A DNA stretch of 64,000 nt from Narthecium ossifragum (taxonomy: Eukaryota; Streptophyta; Magnoliopsida; Dioscoreales; Nartheciaceae), in contig OY986975.1 of NCBI GenBank assembly GCA_963920575.1, positions 2,064,650 through 2,128,649 on the forward strand. The letters are read 5' to 3'. The notes under the pieces were generated by a model. That model saw only the letters and a list, made by a program, of their open reading frames with translations. It was not told where the DNA came from and did not search any database. Shown here piece by piece: positions 47,541 to 59,430 of this stretch (its first letter is position 1; every line of letters begins with the position of its first letter). The translations under genes and the position numbers were made by a program.

Positions 47541-47978
47541 TGTAAGCTCCGTTCTGTTAATCCGCCACCCCCATAGTGGTGGGGATTGAGTGAATAACTG
47601 TGATCAAATATCAACTATGGATTCTTCAGATGGGCATCGTCATGGGCTCCACGCGTATCTCAGCCTCAGACGCCGACACAAAGAACTCGCTCCTTTCGGA
47701 GGCCACATCTTTGTGGAAGTAGGGTTCGGAGACTTTCCTGGGCCATCGAAGGACCCGATCACTCCATCCAGGGGTTTGGGAGAACAAAGCGACCGTTTCA
47801 CAAATATCAAGTCGTCATTGATCTGCCCTAGGCGATGTAGGACTATTTTTCTTTACTGTGTCGGGTCGGTTTAGTTGGGATCTTAGCCAAAGATCCGAAC
47901 ATGTCATATTGGATCATCCAATTGGTTTGTGATCTTCAAAATTTCTAATCCTACGGGGAAAATAAAGAGATCCTCATC
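47465..47978 (+). repeat. Repeat A, copy 1 (LINE 5' region)
   Basis: About 510 bp, also found inverted at 49185-49658 and in the same orientation at 59431-59944. It contains a conserved frame starting MGIV(M)GSTR and passing SLLSEATSLWK, stopped here after SLWK. On the minus strand copy 2 lies just before LINE ORF1, so A looks like the 5' part of this LINE family. Confidence 0.8.
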
Positions 47979-49084
47979 CCGACAAACCTCCCTCTGGCTT
48001 CCTCCTTCGTCGCCAAGTCAACATCTAGAGGTTCACCAATCTTTACTGCAATAGCTAAGGCAGCCTTCTCACCCACACATTCTACAGAGAGTTGGTGGAT
48101 CCTCACCCACACAGAAAGCCTCTGGAAGTCATCCGACGTTGGACAGAAATTCTCCCTCCAGGGGATGAGAGAGAGCATCAATCCATTCACAAACCAGGGG
48201 CCTTTTGATAGAACAAATCTCCTATCCTTTTCGTTGGATAACTTAATTGCGTAGACCCCACCCGCCATATCCACCACCTTGAACCTCCCCAGGGAACTCC
48301 AAAGATCATACAATCTGGCTCACATAGCATCCAAAGGCACCCAACCACCGATAAGCCTCCCAAAGATCGAAAATTCCCATCCGTTGCAGCAGAGATCAAC
48401 CAGGTCATCCTCCAAGAATACATCATCTTCAACACTATCATCATCAGGAACCTCAGCAACAAACTCCCGAGGCAGTGAAGTGAGCCTCGTGGAAATATGG
48501 TTATCCTGATGAGATGCATTAGAGGCAACCGTAGACTTCACGAAGGCTGCAACAGCAGCGTAAGAAAGACCATCCGTTTTGTTCCCACCACCACCTTCAT
48601 TAAGGCACCCCCCTTTCCCCCCGGCAATAACTCCAGGAGTTGCACCTATAACAACCCCCACCACATTAGCTCCACCATCCTCGACAACCTCCTCTACATT
48701 AACTCCAACACTCCTTACAAAACCAACATCCTTAATGGCATCAATCCTTCCGGCAACAGCAACACTAATGGGAGCCATACGATTGAACCCTGGGGGCCAT
48801 GGTGGCGAGTCAATGCCAACCTTCACTTCCTTTCCAACCTTGGTGGAAGTCCTTCTCAACCGAGGACTCCAACCAGTCACCAAATCCCCAACCTCAGCAC
48901 CTAAAATCTTCTTCTTCTCTTTCCTCATTCTCTCTTTCTGCTTCTCCTTGGATCTCCGGAGGTGAGCCCGCTTGTAGAAGTACATCAGACATTTCTCTGG
49001 CATGATTCCGGCCTCTCTAATGCTTCGTCTGCCCAGATTCCGACCTTTCTTCCGCCATTCACTTCTTGAAATGCTTCCCAACAA
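47979..49084 (-). pseudogene. LINE-D ORF1, 5' part, inverted
   Basis: Minus-strand coding, from about 49084. First comes a basic region (KEKQKERMRKEKKK), a glycine/valine-rich linker and an acidic stretch. In a shifted frame the DUF4283 nucleic-acid-binding domain follows: SLGRFKVVDMAGGVYAIKLS, FVLSKGPWFVNGLMLSLIPW, LSVWVRIHQLSVECVGEKA, and ends GRFVGMR. DUF4283 is typical of plant L1 ORF1 proteins. The domain breaks off at the junction with repeat A. Its natural continuation (VDITKPVKRG) lies on the other strand at 49663. A frameshift near 48320 also inactivates it. Confidence 0.82.
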
Positions 49085-49184
49085 TAAAGTATCATATCAT
49101 TCATTTTCTTTTTAAAGATGATACAAAAAATTATGTGATTGTTCCTTATCATATTTTTCTAATTTACTGATCTAGCTAATACAA

Positions 49185-49658
49185 GATGAGGACCTCTTTA
49201 TTTCCCCCGTAGGATTAGAAATTTTGAAGACCACAAACCAATTGGATGATCCAATATGACCTGTTCGAATCTTTGGCTAAGATCCCAACAAAACTGACCC
49301 GACGCAGTAAAGGAAAATAGTTCGACATCGCCTAGGGCAGAACAGGGACAACTTGATATATGTGAAACGGTCACCTTGTTGTCCCAAACCCCTGGATGGA
49401 GTGATTGGGTTCTTCGATGGCCCAGGAAAGTCTCCAAGCCCTACTTCCACAGAAATGTGGCCTCCGAAAGGAGCGAGTTCTTTGTGCCGACGTCCGAGGC
49501 TGAGGCATGTGTGGAGCCCATGACGATGCCCATATGAAGAATCCATGACTGATATTTGATCACAGTTATTCACTCAATCCCCACCACTATGGGGGTGGCA
49601 GATTAACATAACGGAGCTTACATTCCAGGGGTTTAACCCTTTTCCTTTATATACAATT
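49185..49658 (-). repeat. Repeat A, copy 2 (inverted)
   Basis: Reverse-oriented relative to copy 1, from the gatgagga block to the caatt block. Together with copy 1 it makes a 1.2-kb-spaced inverted repeat of about 470 bases around the inverted ORF1 fragment. Confidence 0.8.
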
Positions 49659-50769
49659 GAGTGTGGACATCACCAAGCCAGTCAAGCGGGGTACTCTAGT
49701 GAGGAGGATCAGCACCGGATCTAAGTTTGTCTCCTTTGTCTACGAGGATGTTTTGATGTGTCAACGGTGCGCCAAGATTGGGCACCTAAGTGAGGAGTAT
49801 ACGGCGGAGTTTCCACAGGTGGCTGTGCCGGAGAAGGAGATTTGCTCAGGGGTGATGTGTTGGAGAAGGAGAGGGAGAGTAGGGTTCTTTCGTCCTTACC
49901 TATTGATGAACGGTCGGAGCAGGCGACGGTGACGTTGACGGAGCTAGTGACGATGGATCCGGCAGGGGAGGGATGGACGGTCGTACGTGGTAGGCGGCAT
50001 GATTTCCGAGGTCGCTTCCTTGGTAGGCGTGCAGATGCTAGAAGCCACCCGATACCACCGCCTGGTACAAGGGAGGTCGGGGAACCGTTGATACCTAAGG
50101 GTGACAGGGTGGATCTGCAACGCGGTGGTGCCAGGGAGTGTTGGCGGCCGAAGCAACCTCCCATTAATGGCGATAGGAGAGGAGCAGGGATGGGCGGCGA
50201 TGGGGGAGGGAAGGGGGTTATGTATTAATGTGGTGGTGGGTGAGGGGGCAGCTGGAGGGACACATTGAATGAAAGTAGTGATAGATGAAGGTGGGCCGGA
50301 TTCACTTTTTCGGGCTGAGCCAGCCAATGCAGACCAGGCTGGATCTAGTGGGGTTCTTCCGTTGGGTTTGGCTGAGCTAGCTAACGTAGACCTGATTGGG
50401 CTTTCTGCAGTTCGGGATGGTCTTAACCAACTTGGGTCTTCTTCAGTTGGACCAGCAAGAAGTTTGGCGGGTATTTCTGGTTCAAAGGCTACTTTTAATA
50501 GCCTCTGTGGTGTATCTGAGGAGGATCTGGATGCCCTTCATGCTGAAGGAGTCCGACGCTGCCGGGAGGCCTTGGAGGCGGAAGAGGCAGTCTTTGGGGG
50601 TGAGGCGGAAGAGGCGGTCTTTGGGGGTGAGGCAGAAGTTCTGGAGGGGAGTGAGGACGATGCTGAAGAGGAGTTAGATGATGAAGCTGAAGATAGCTAT
50701 GGAGAAGATTTCTTAGACCTCTCTGCTTCCTCGTCAGTTGAGCAGCTGGTTGACTTTGTCTCTCCATGA
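49657..50769 (+). pseudogene. LINE-D ORF1, 3' part
   Basis: Starts with VDITKPVKRGTLVRRIS, the usual sequence after DUF4283, then a zinc knuckle CQRCAKIGHLSEEY. The last ligand Cys is replaced by Tyr (the LINE-E copy keeps Cys). A frameshift near 49845 and another before 50269 break the frame. The acidic tail contains a 9-residue duplication (EEAVFGGEA) absent from LINE-E. The stop (50767-50769) overlaps the ORF2 ATG (50766-50768) as ATGA. Confidence 0.8.
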
Positions 50770-51052
50770 AGCTACTATTTTGGAACACCAGGGGAGCGGC
50801 ATTGGAAAGGGCCGTTAGGATGTGCCGTCGCGTCATGGATAAGCATGATCCTATGTTTATTTTCTTATTGGATACTATCATCATTGAAGATACATTGAGC
50901 TGGATTCAACATAGTTTGGGAGGCCGCTAGGCGAGTTATTTGATCCCTTCACGCGAAAAGGTCGATGGTATTCTGACGGTCTGGAAGGTGGAGGTCGGAC
51001 GGGTTTCTTTTATACATTGGTCGGAGCAAGCTGTGCATTATGTTCTTACTTT
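50766..51052 (+). pseudogene. LINE-D ORF2, first ~95 codons
   Basis: Begins MKLLFWNTRGA, the endonuclease start of plant L1 ORF2, and continues FIFLLDTIIIEDTLSWIQ and GGIL-like VDGILTVWK. One in-frame TAG interrupts it (near 50929). The LINE sequence stops around 51050, where unrelated DNA begins, so endonuclease end, reverse transcriptase and 3' tail are all missing. Confidence 0.8.
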
Positions 51053-51090
51053 TTGTTAAACAAGTTTAAGTTCACAAACGCATATTCACA

Positions 51091-51418
51091 TTACAAAAGA
51101 TACCCATTGCGCTCCTCCATCATAGCCTTCTGCAAAAGCCCGAAGGCCTCAAAGCGAGCTCTCCCAATGGGCGTAGAATGCATGTTCCTATGTATAGCTT
51201 TCAACTGTACAATTTTGAACGAGTGCCCCCACACTGGTATAAAACCGGTACTTAAGAAGCATATACTCCTGATAATCCTCATTCAGCCTAACGATCTGAC
51301 TAGCAGAAAAGCCAGGATGTTTTTCACGAATCGCCTCATCAATGACACTTCCTGAATCAGATATGCTGCTTCCAACATTCATCACCTCCTCCTCTTCACT
51401 CTTCACTCTTTCCGCCAT
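51091..51418 (-). pseudogene. Unidentified frameshifted ORF
   Basis: On the minus strand, an ATG-initiated acidic start (MAERVKSEEEEVMNVGSS) leads into ASQIVRLNEDYQEYMLLKYR. The frame then shifts near 51250 and resumes with VWGHSFKIVQLKAIHRNMHS, ending at RNGYLL. The two halves together would be about 108 residues. I do not recognise the family. It may be part of a transposon or of a host gene interrupted by the copia insertion just upstream. Amino-acid composition is protein-like rather than random. Confidence 0.4.
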
Positions 51419-51665
51419 TCCAAATTCTAGGCATAGGATTCAAAATAACATTAGTAACGAGCTTTTCAACACTACTCCCACCAATTTGATATGAAAATGT
51501 ATGTCAACAATGGAATTGCCAATACATACGCAGCATAAAACCGCAGAAGGTTTCGAAACAGTATGAACATCAAATCATCCCCAGACTCTCCAATAATGCA
51601 CAGAGGAAATACTCCGATGAATCAAGAAAAGAACTTGTGGGCAGTATCCTTTTACAACAACCATA

Positions 51666-52176
51666 TGTTGGGGTTCTCTCCTCATGAGACCTCAACAAAC
51701 TGAGCTGGTTGATCGAAGCAACCAGATACGGCAGAAGCGTCGAAGTGGTGGAGGTGTCGAGCTTGAAGGCATCGAGCTCGGAGACGTCGAACTCCCTAAG
51801 GCGTCGAGGCAACGGAGCGTCGAAGGCGTCGAGCGTCGAGCGTCGAGGCTCAAGGGACCCAATTCTCTCGTGGAGGATTGCTGTGGACGAATGCTTCAGT
51901 TGCATGGAGCAATTAATGCACATTGTGCATTAATGGGAACCGAGTCCTACTTGCATTGGTTGAAGGTTGGGTTGGAGCATTAAATGCTCCTTGGCTGTTA
52001 GTGTGCATCCGGAATCTCTCTTTCATGATCGGACGGCTGGTTATGAAGGTGGTTGATCCAATGGATGTAGAACTCCTTGTATAAGTTAAACTACTATATA
52101 TAAAGGTGGGTTACTGGTTAGGGTTTATGAGTTAGTGGTGTTTTTCATCATCAAGAGAAAAACAGAGAGCTTCTTC

Positions 52177-52216
<40 letters not shown>

Positions 52217-52438
52217 AGTCTTAGAGAAGAACATGTCTTCTCTAGAAGAACCTTTGTAACCTTTGATCCATAGTGAAATCCTTCTCCTCTGCCCCATGGT
52301 TTTTCCCTCTCAGTCACTTGCTGAGAGGTTTTCCACGTAAATCTTGTGTTCTTGGTTTTGGTTTGAATTCTTGATTTCTTCTTGTTTGACCATCGGTAAG
52401 GGATTTGAGTGATCCAGTTCACCACCAAAATCCCAACA
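51666..52438 (+). repeat. Copia 5' LTR
   Basis: 773 bp. It contains many gtcga/cgtcgag words in the first 200 bases (U3). A TATA box lies at 52095-52104 (tatatataaa). A (GA)n tract at about 52181-52213 is longer here than in the 3' LTR. Confidence 0.95.
52095..52104 (+). promoter_or_regulatory. TATA box in the copia 5' LTR
   Basis: tatatataaa, about 340 bases before the LTR end; the 3' LTR copy reads tatatataag. It is the likely core promoter of the element. Confidence 0.6.
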
Positions 52439-52440
52439 AG

Positions 52441-52455
52441 TGGTATCAGAGCCAG
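52441..52455 (+). other. Copia primer-binding site
   Basis: tggtatcagagccag begins two bases after the 5' LTR. It is complementary to the 3' end of plant initiator tRNA-Met, the standard primer for plant copia elements. Confidence 0.92.
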
Positions 52456-52496
52456 GTTCATTGGTTCAATCGATCGTGACAGTCGGGAAGTCGTCG

Positions 52497-55400
52497 ATGT
52501 CTCGACTTGAAGTTGAGAAGTTCGACGGGAAGACCAACTTTGGTCTATGGCAAGAAAGAGTCAAGGACATCCTTGTGCAACAGGGCACTTACAAAGCTCT
52601 GGAGGGAAAGAAGCCTGAAACCATGTCAGATGGAGATTGGGAAGATATCTGCATGAAGGCTAGAAGCACCATCAGACTCTGTTTATCTGATGAGATCATG
52701 TACAACGTGATCAATGAAAAGGAAGTTCTGAAGTTGTGGTTAAAACTTGAGAGCCTCTTCATGACCAAATCGCTCACCAACAAGTTGTTTCTCAAACAAC
52801 AACTTTATACCCTGAGGATGAAGGAAGGAGCCAACCTGATGGAGCACATCAATATCTACAATAAGATTCACAGTCAGTTGCTCAACCTGGATGTCAAGGT
52901 AGAAGACGAAGACAAGGCGCTACTTCTTCTAGCCTCTCTGCCAACTTCATACGAGCACTTGGTGACAACTCTCCTGTATGGGAAGGAGACGTTGGAAACT
53001 GAAGAGGTCATGTCAGCACTTCTTTCAAACGAGATGAGGAAGAAATCTACAGAAGAAGCTGTCTCAGAAGCACATCTGGTGGAGAAGAGACAGTTTGGAG
53101 ATCGCTCAGAATCTGATTGCAGAGGCAGGAGCAAACGTCGGGATCATGGAGAAAGATCCAAATCCCGTAGCAAGTCAAGGATTAGAAAGGATTTGCAGTG
53201 CTATTATTGCAAGCAGAAAGGACACTTTAAGAGAGATTGCAGAAAGCTACAAAAGGATCAGAGAGAAGGCAAGGTCACAGAGAACGGAGAAGGCAAAGAC
53301 ACTTCAGTGGTGGAGTTGGACAGCGACGTCACCATCCTGGGATGCTGCAAGGAGAGCTGCATCAACATCGTCGATCCCCCTCAAGCAGACTGGATAGTCG
53401 ACACTGGAGCCTCTTTCCATGCGACATCACATCGACAATTCTTCACAACTTACAAGGCTGGAGACTTTGGCGCTGTGAAGATGGGTAACAATAACACGTC
53501 GAAGGTCATTGGGAGAGGTGACATCCATGTCGAGACGAACACTGGTATGAAGATAGTACTTCGAGATGCTCGCCATATCGAAGATCTACGCCTCAATCTG
53601 ATCTCACCTGGATGCCTGGATGATGAAGGGTACGTGTCCAGCTTTGGTCGAGGCGTCTGGAAGCTGACCAAAGGATCATTAGTAATTGCAAGTGGTAAGA
53701 AGTGCTGCTCTCTCTACAAAACAAGAGTGGTAACACAGATGGGCTCGACACTAGCAGCAGAGCATGAGGATACTTCTCTGTTGTGGCATCGAAGGCTTGG
53801 CCACATCAGTGAAAAAGGGCTAAAGATTCTGGCAAAGAAAAAGATTCTACCCAATGTCGAAGGTACTCCCCAGAAACCCTGTGATCATTGTTTGTTTTGA
53901 AGACAACATCGGGTATCTTTTGCTAGAACCACTGCTAGGAAGAAGAAGAAGTTGCTAGAGCTCGTACACTCTGACATCTGTGGACCAATGGAGGTGAAGT
54001 CCTTGGGAGGCAATGCATACTTCATCACTTTCATCGATGATGCTTCGAGAAAGGTATGAGCTTATATGATTAAGCATAAGTCTGAAGCATTTGAAGTCTT
54101 TCAGTATTTTCATGCTAAAGTTGAACGGGAAACTGGAAGACTGTTGAGATGTCTTCGCACTGATAACGGGGGAGAGTATACCTCCAAGAGCTTCACAAAC
54201 TACTGTATGAAGCGCGGCATCAGGCATGTAAGGACAGTCGCTCGAACACCTCAACAGAACGGAGTAGCTGAAAGGATGAATCGGACCATCATGGAGAAGG
54301 CTCGAAGCCTACTGTTGATGGCGAAGCTGTCGAAGCACTTTTGGGGAGAAGCAGTCTTGACAGCATGCTACTTGATCAACAGGTCTCCTTCAATCCCTCT
54401 GGATGGTGGTATCCCTGAACAGATCTGAAAAAATAAAGAGATAATGTATACTCATCTTAGAGTCTTTGGTTGTAAGGCCTCAGTTCACATACCAAAGGAG
54501 AACAGAGCAAAGCTGGATTAGAAGGCGAAGCTTTGTATATTTTTGGGCTATGCAGAAGATGAACTTGGCTACAGACTGTGGGACCCAGAGGCGAGAAAGT
54601 TAGTAAGGAGCCGAGATGTGGTCTTTATAGAGGACCAACTTGTAGAAGAAACAGGGGAGTCAAAACCAGAGCCTCGAACCCCAAAAGAGATTGATATTCC
54701 CTTATCACTAGATCTGCCTGCTTATCATGTCCATGATGGGGGAGATGACCAGTCAACACCTACAGAGCCGTCGACCAGAGAAATTGAAGTTGATGAAGGT
54801 GAAGAGGAAGTTCCATCACCGTCGACGAGTTCCTCAACCTCACCAACACCACCTGAAACTCAGCCACGTCGATCGACCAGAGCTGCAGCACCGTCGACGA
54901 GATACCCAGCTTCACAATACACTTTAATTACAGACATGGGAGAACCTGAGTGTTATGAAGAAGCTGTCGACAGTGAAAAGAAGGTCGAATGGATGAAAGC
55001 CATGCAAGAGGAGATGAAATCTCTGCATGAGAACACTACATATGAATTGGTCGAGCTGCAAAATGGGAGAAAAACATTGAAGAACAAGTGGGTGTTTAGA
55101 CTGAAGATAGAAGAGAAGTCCAATCAGCCAAGGTACAAGGCAAGATTGGTGGTGAAAGGATTTCAGCAAAAGGCATGCATTGATTTTGAAGAAATATTTT
55201 CTCCTGTTGTTAAGATGTCTTCTATCAGAGTAATTCTTGGACTAGCAGCTAGTTTAGACTTGGAGGTCGAACAACTAGATGTGAAGACTGCTTTCCTCCA
55301 TGGAGATTTGGAGGATATGGAGCAGCCTGAAGGTTTCAAGATTAGAGGAAAGGAGAACCTGGTATGTCGATTGAAAAAGAGCTTGTACGGTCTCAAGCAA

Positions 55401-56492
55401 GCACCAAGACAGTGGTACAAGAAATTTGATTCTTTTATGACTCAACATGAATACCAGAGGACAACCTCGGATCACTGTGTGTACATCCGGAGGTTTGATA
55501 GCTCAGACTTTCTAATTCTTCTTCTTTATGTTGATGATATGTTAATTGTTGGAAAGGATAAGAAGAAGATAGAGAAGCTGAAACAGGAGCTAAATAAATC
55601 TTTTGCCATGAAAGATTTGGGACAGGCTAGAAAGATCTTAGGTATAAAGATCACCCGTGACAGAGGCTCGAAGAAGCTATGGATGTCACAGGAGGAGTAC
55701 ATCGAAAGAGTATTGAAACGCTTTCGGATGACTGAAGCAAAGCCTGTAGGAGCGCCGCTCGCAGCACATCACAAACTAAGCAAGGAACAGAGTCCTAAGG
55801 ATGCCAAAGACAAGGAAGAGATGAGTCGAGTTCCATATGCATCAGCTGTAGGAAGCTTGATGTATTCGATGGTATGCACAAGACCTGATATAGCACACGC
55901 AGTTGAAGTTGTTAGCAGATTCATCTCCAACCCAGGACGCGAGCATTGGGAAGCAGTAAAATGGATTTTCAAGTATCTTCAAGGAACCTCTAAACTCTGT
56001 TTATGTTTTGGAGGTGGATCACCTGTATTAGAAGGTTACACGGATGCTGATATGGCTGGGGATGTGGATTCAAGGAAGTCGGTGTCGGGCTACTTGATCA
56101 CATTCGCAGGAGGTGCAGTAGCGTGGCAATCGAGACTGCAAAAATGTGTAGCTTTGTCAACTACAGAAGGTGAATTCATTGATGCTACAGAGGTCTGCAA
56201 AGAGATGATTTGGATGAAGAAGTTCACCACTGAACTTGGCTTGAAGCAAGAAGAGTACACAGTTCACTGTGATAGTCAAAGTGCCATCCATCTGTCAAAG
56301 AACTCAAGTTTTCACTCGAGGTCCAAACACATCGACGTCAGATACCATTGGATTCGAGATATGCTTGAGGAGAAGCAGCTGCAGATCCAGAAGATTCACA
56401 CCGACGAGAATCCGTCGGATATGATGACCAAATCATTACCCAAAGAGAAGCTCCAGCTATGCAGAAACATAGCTGGTATGGAGTCCTCATGA
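52497..56492 (+). pseudogene. Copia gag-pol polyprotein with four in-frame stops
   Basis: One reading frame runs from ATG 52497 to the TGA at 56490-56492. Gag begins MSRLEVEKFDGKTNFGLW and has the knuckle CYYCKQKGHFKRDC (about 53196-53237). Protease shows WIVDTGASFHATS (53391-53429, active Asp in DTG). The GAG-pre-integrase motif LLWHRRLGHIS follows. Integrase has HSDICGPM, LRTDNGGEY and NGVAERMNRT (DDE). Reverse transcriptase has LLLYVDDMLIVGK (YVDD intact) and SLYGLKQAPRQWY. RNase H has EGYTDADMAG and HCDSQSAIHLSK. Stops: TGA 53898, TGA 54057, TGA 54426 and TAG 54519, with no frameshift. In reverse transcriptase the usual acidic EEEIYMEQP segment is shortened to EDMEQP, an in-frame loss of three codons near 55310. 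The protein cannot be made whole from this copy. Confidence 0.92.
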
Positions 56493-56494
56493 GT

Positions 56495-56509
56495 AGAGAA
56501 GGGGGAGTT
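56495..56509 (+). other. Copia polypurine tract
   Basis: gtagagaagggggag-type purine run directly before the 3' LTR; primer for plus-strand DNA synthesis. Confidence 0.85.
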
Positions 56510-57278
56510 TGTTGGGGTTCTCTCCTCATGAGAACTCAACAAACTGAGCTGGTTGATCGAAGCAACCAGATACGACAGAAGCGTCGAAGTGGTGGAGGTG
56601 TCGACCTTGAAGGCATCGAGCTCGGAGACGTCGAACTCCCTAAGGCGTCGAGGCAACGGAGCGTCGAAGGCGTCGAGCGTCGAGCATCGAGGCTCGAGGG
56701 ACCCAATTCTCTCGTGGAGGATTGCTGTGGACGAATGCTTCAGTTGCATGGAGCAATTAATGCACATTGTGCATTAATGGGAACCGAGTCCTACTTGCAT
56801 TGGTTGAAGGTTGGGTTGGAGCATTAAATGCTCCTTGGCTGTTAGTGTGCATCCGAAATCTCTCTTTCATGATCGGACGGCTGGTTATGAAGGTGGTTGA
56901 TCCAATGGATGTAGAACTCCTTGTATAAGTTAAACTACTATATATAAGGGTGGGTTACTGGTTAGGGTTTATGAGTTAGTGGTGTTTTTCATCATCAAGA
57001 GAAAAACAGAGAGCTTCTTCTGCGAGAGAGAGAGAGAGAAGAAGTCATAGAGAAGAAGTCATAGAGAAGAACCTGTCTTCTCTAGAAGAACCTTTGTAAC
57101 CTTTGATCCATAGTGAAATCCTTCTCCTCTGTCCCGTGATTTTCCCCTCTCAGTCACTTGCTGAGAGGTTTTCCACGTAAATCTTGTGTTCTTGGTTTTG
57201 GTTTGAATTCTTGATTTCTTCTTGTTTGGCCATCGGTAAGGGATTTGAGTGATCCAGTTCACCACCAAAATCCCAACA
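56510..57278 (+). repeat. Copia 3' LTR
   Basis: 769 bp, same ends as the 5' LTR. It has a shorter GA tract and a 17-bp repeat (agaagtcatagagaag type) near 57040-57065 not seen in the 5' copy. Confidence 0.95.
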
Positions 57279-57283
57279 CCATA

Positions 57284-58314
57284 TACAAAGGAATTACAAC
57301 ATCCTTTTTGCACATGAAGGGGGAACACAAGTGCTTAATTTGATGATATAAATTGAATGTTTATATGAGTAGCTCTGCTATATACATATACATCTGCCAG
57401 AGTAACTCAAGTGTTTTGATGATGCTCAGATTCCTTGCGCTTTAGATGATGCATGCATGATCAGTTCCCTGCATATATATGTTAATAATTCCTAGTGTTT
57501 TTCTCTGTAAGAACAGAGCTAGCTATATTCAGGGAGCACTCACATGTGAGCCCATCCATATATTTACTAGAAATTTAAGTCGCTTTCACATGTGAGCTCA
57601 TATGTTAACAACCCTTAATCTTTATTTTTTGATCCTATCCATAACCATTAATTTATTCCTCTAAATGAATTATAATATCTTTTGTACATATAGGGAACAG
57701 AAATTGCCAAAGCTGTACAGCTCAAGACTCTCATCGATCATGTTGCCATGAGTTACCTGCATGCAAACAACTAAAGACATGTGTAGCACATACTAGCTTA
57801 ATTGTACCTCATTATTCATGAATGCTGTTATTTGAAAGGGTCTTATGCCTGATCAGTTTCGTGCATGTTTCCTTGTTTTTTTTTTTTTTTTTTTGTTCTA
57901 TCCCGTCAACCAAAGACCTTAATTGCAGCTGCCAAACCCTTTATCTTTATGCTTGGTCCTAACCAAACCCATTAAAGCTATTAGCATTCAATTTTCTGAA
58001 AAGCTAGCTTAACCTGTGCTGTTTTGGCAATGATCTCGTACTAGATATTACGTCTCTGAAGAGAGATCAGAGATGCTTGATCCAAGAAATGCGGACACTC
58101 TGTTTGTTTTCCCTGCAGGAGTACAACTGGTAAAATCTTGCTAGTATATACATATCATGAGTTGACATATGGGATATTGATCTATATGTATGTACTTGTT
58201 TCCTTCACAGTTCTGCTTTCTTGAAATATCAGAGCTGGGCACTGATCTGACATGAATTGTAACATTTGGTACCATGTCCAAATGAGTTTCTGACTGATAT
58301 ACCAAGCAGCTTGC
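57284..58314. other. Intergenic DNA
   Basis: AT-rich with a long T run at about 57876-57894. No gene recognised. Confidence 0.45.
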
Positions 58315-59089
58315 TTAATAAGTGTCGTTGATTTTCTGAATGGATGAGAAGCTTGGCTGCCACATGCAGTTGGAGCATATCCTAAGGAGATGAAGAAGAA
58401 GAAGATATAGATTAAGACTCTTAGCTATACTATCACAGGATTCAATGCTAGCACATGATGCTTCTGGGAATGTAGATACTAAGCCTTCAATAAAAAGTCC
58501 CTTGCCAACAAGTACATAAAGAATTTCATTGAAGACAACCGCACAGGCTATGAAAAGATTTCGTAACACGTAAGATTAACCAACATTTGCTGGAAGAAGC
58601 AGCAAAGTAGAAAGTCTATATGTTCTAGCCATCTCTTTTCCATTGCTCTAACTTTGAAGGAGGTAAATGTAAACCATTTGCACCTTCTACATTGGAATGT
58701 AGTCTATCTCTGAAGACACTCGTAATCCTCTAACAAACTGAGACTAGTAAACCCATCAACTATTTCCATAATCAATGCTACATATACATCCTAACATAAC
58801 ATGCCTCTGGAGGAGACTTAGTCAGCCGGATAACAAAGGAAATTAAGAAATATGGAAGATTAGGAAGAAAGAAGTGGAAAAGGATGTGTCATATATGCCT
58901 ATATGGAATGAATAGCAGGTTAGTGTAAGTGATAAATATGATGCAGTCATGACAACAAGGAACAAATCAATGAAAAGAGATATTGAAAGAAAAAGGAAAA
59001 ACACCTCTAAATGACAGTTTAATTTGTGATAGAAAAAATGGCTCCTGCTCTCTAATTGCACCATGTTGCTCAAGAATATCAAGCAAATC
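58315..59089 (-). CDS. Tentative 3' exons of an unidentified gene
   Basis: Segment 59089-59005 follows a good acceptor (atcttgcag) and ends at a donor (gag|gtgttt). It encodes a charged, protein-like stretch (DLLDILEQHGAIREQEPFFL ...). A second segment, 58547-58315, follows catag, continues in the same phase (CAVVFNEILYVLVGKGLF ...) and reads to TAA. Phase agreement has a one-in-three chance of being accidental. I do not recognise a family. Upstream sequence is cut by LINE-E at 59431, so a complete gene is not visible; it may be a truncated gene. Confidence 0.3.
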
Positions 59090-59430
59090 CTGCAAGATTG
59101 TAAGACTGCTCTCAAATAGTTTCAGATTATAGGCATCACAATTCACAAGCAATGTAAACAACAACAGGCTACATGATTTTGTGAAACACTCAAAGCCCAA
59201 AATGCTAAAAGAAAATAATACACCATTAATTATGCTAAAGCCAGAATGCCTATATGCATGATTGGAGACTTAAAGTTAACCTACAAGATGACCTGCAATC
59301 TAGCTGAAGCTGTGCCATGTCAAAAAGTAAGCACTCAAGGGGTAGACATAATATCTCTGATTCCAAATATATAGCAATCTAAATAGGTTTCACCTTTCCA
59401 GTTAAGTTTTCGAACTCAAGCTCCGTTGAG
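59090..59430. other. Intergenic DNA before LINE-E
   Basis: No gene supported. Confidence 0.4.

Larger units (their letters stand above)
51661..57283 (+). mobile_element. Ty1/copia retrotransposon, Tork/TNT1 type, nearly complete
   Basis: The element 51666-57278 (5613 bp) is flanked by 5-bp target duplications ccata (51661-51665 and 57279-57283). LTRs start TGTTGG and end CCAACA. Order is LTR, primer-binding site, gag, protease, integrase, reverse transcriptase, RNase H, polypurine tract, LTR. Integrase before reverse transcriptase defines copia. RT residues such as VEQLDVKTAFLHGDLE and the wider pol resemble TNT1. The two LTRs differ by roughly 14 substitutions plus a GA microsatellite and a small duplication by eye, about 98% identity, so the insertion is recent. 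Four in-frame stops prevent autonomous expression. Confidence 0.95.
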
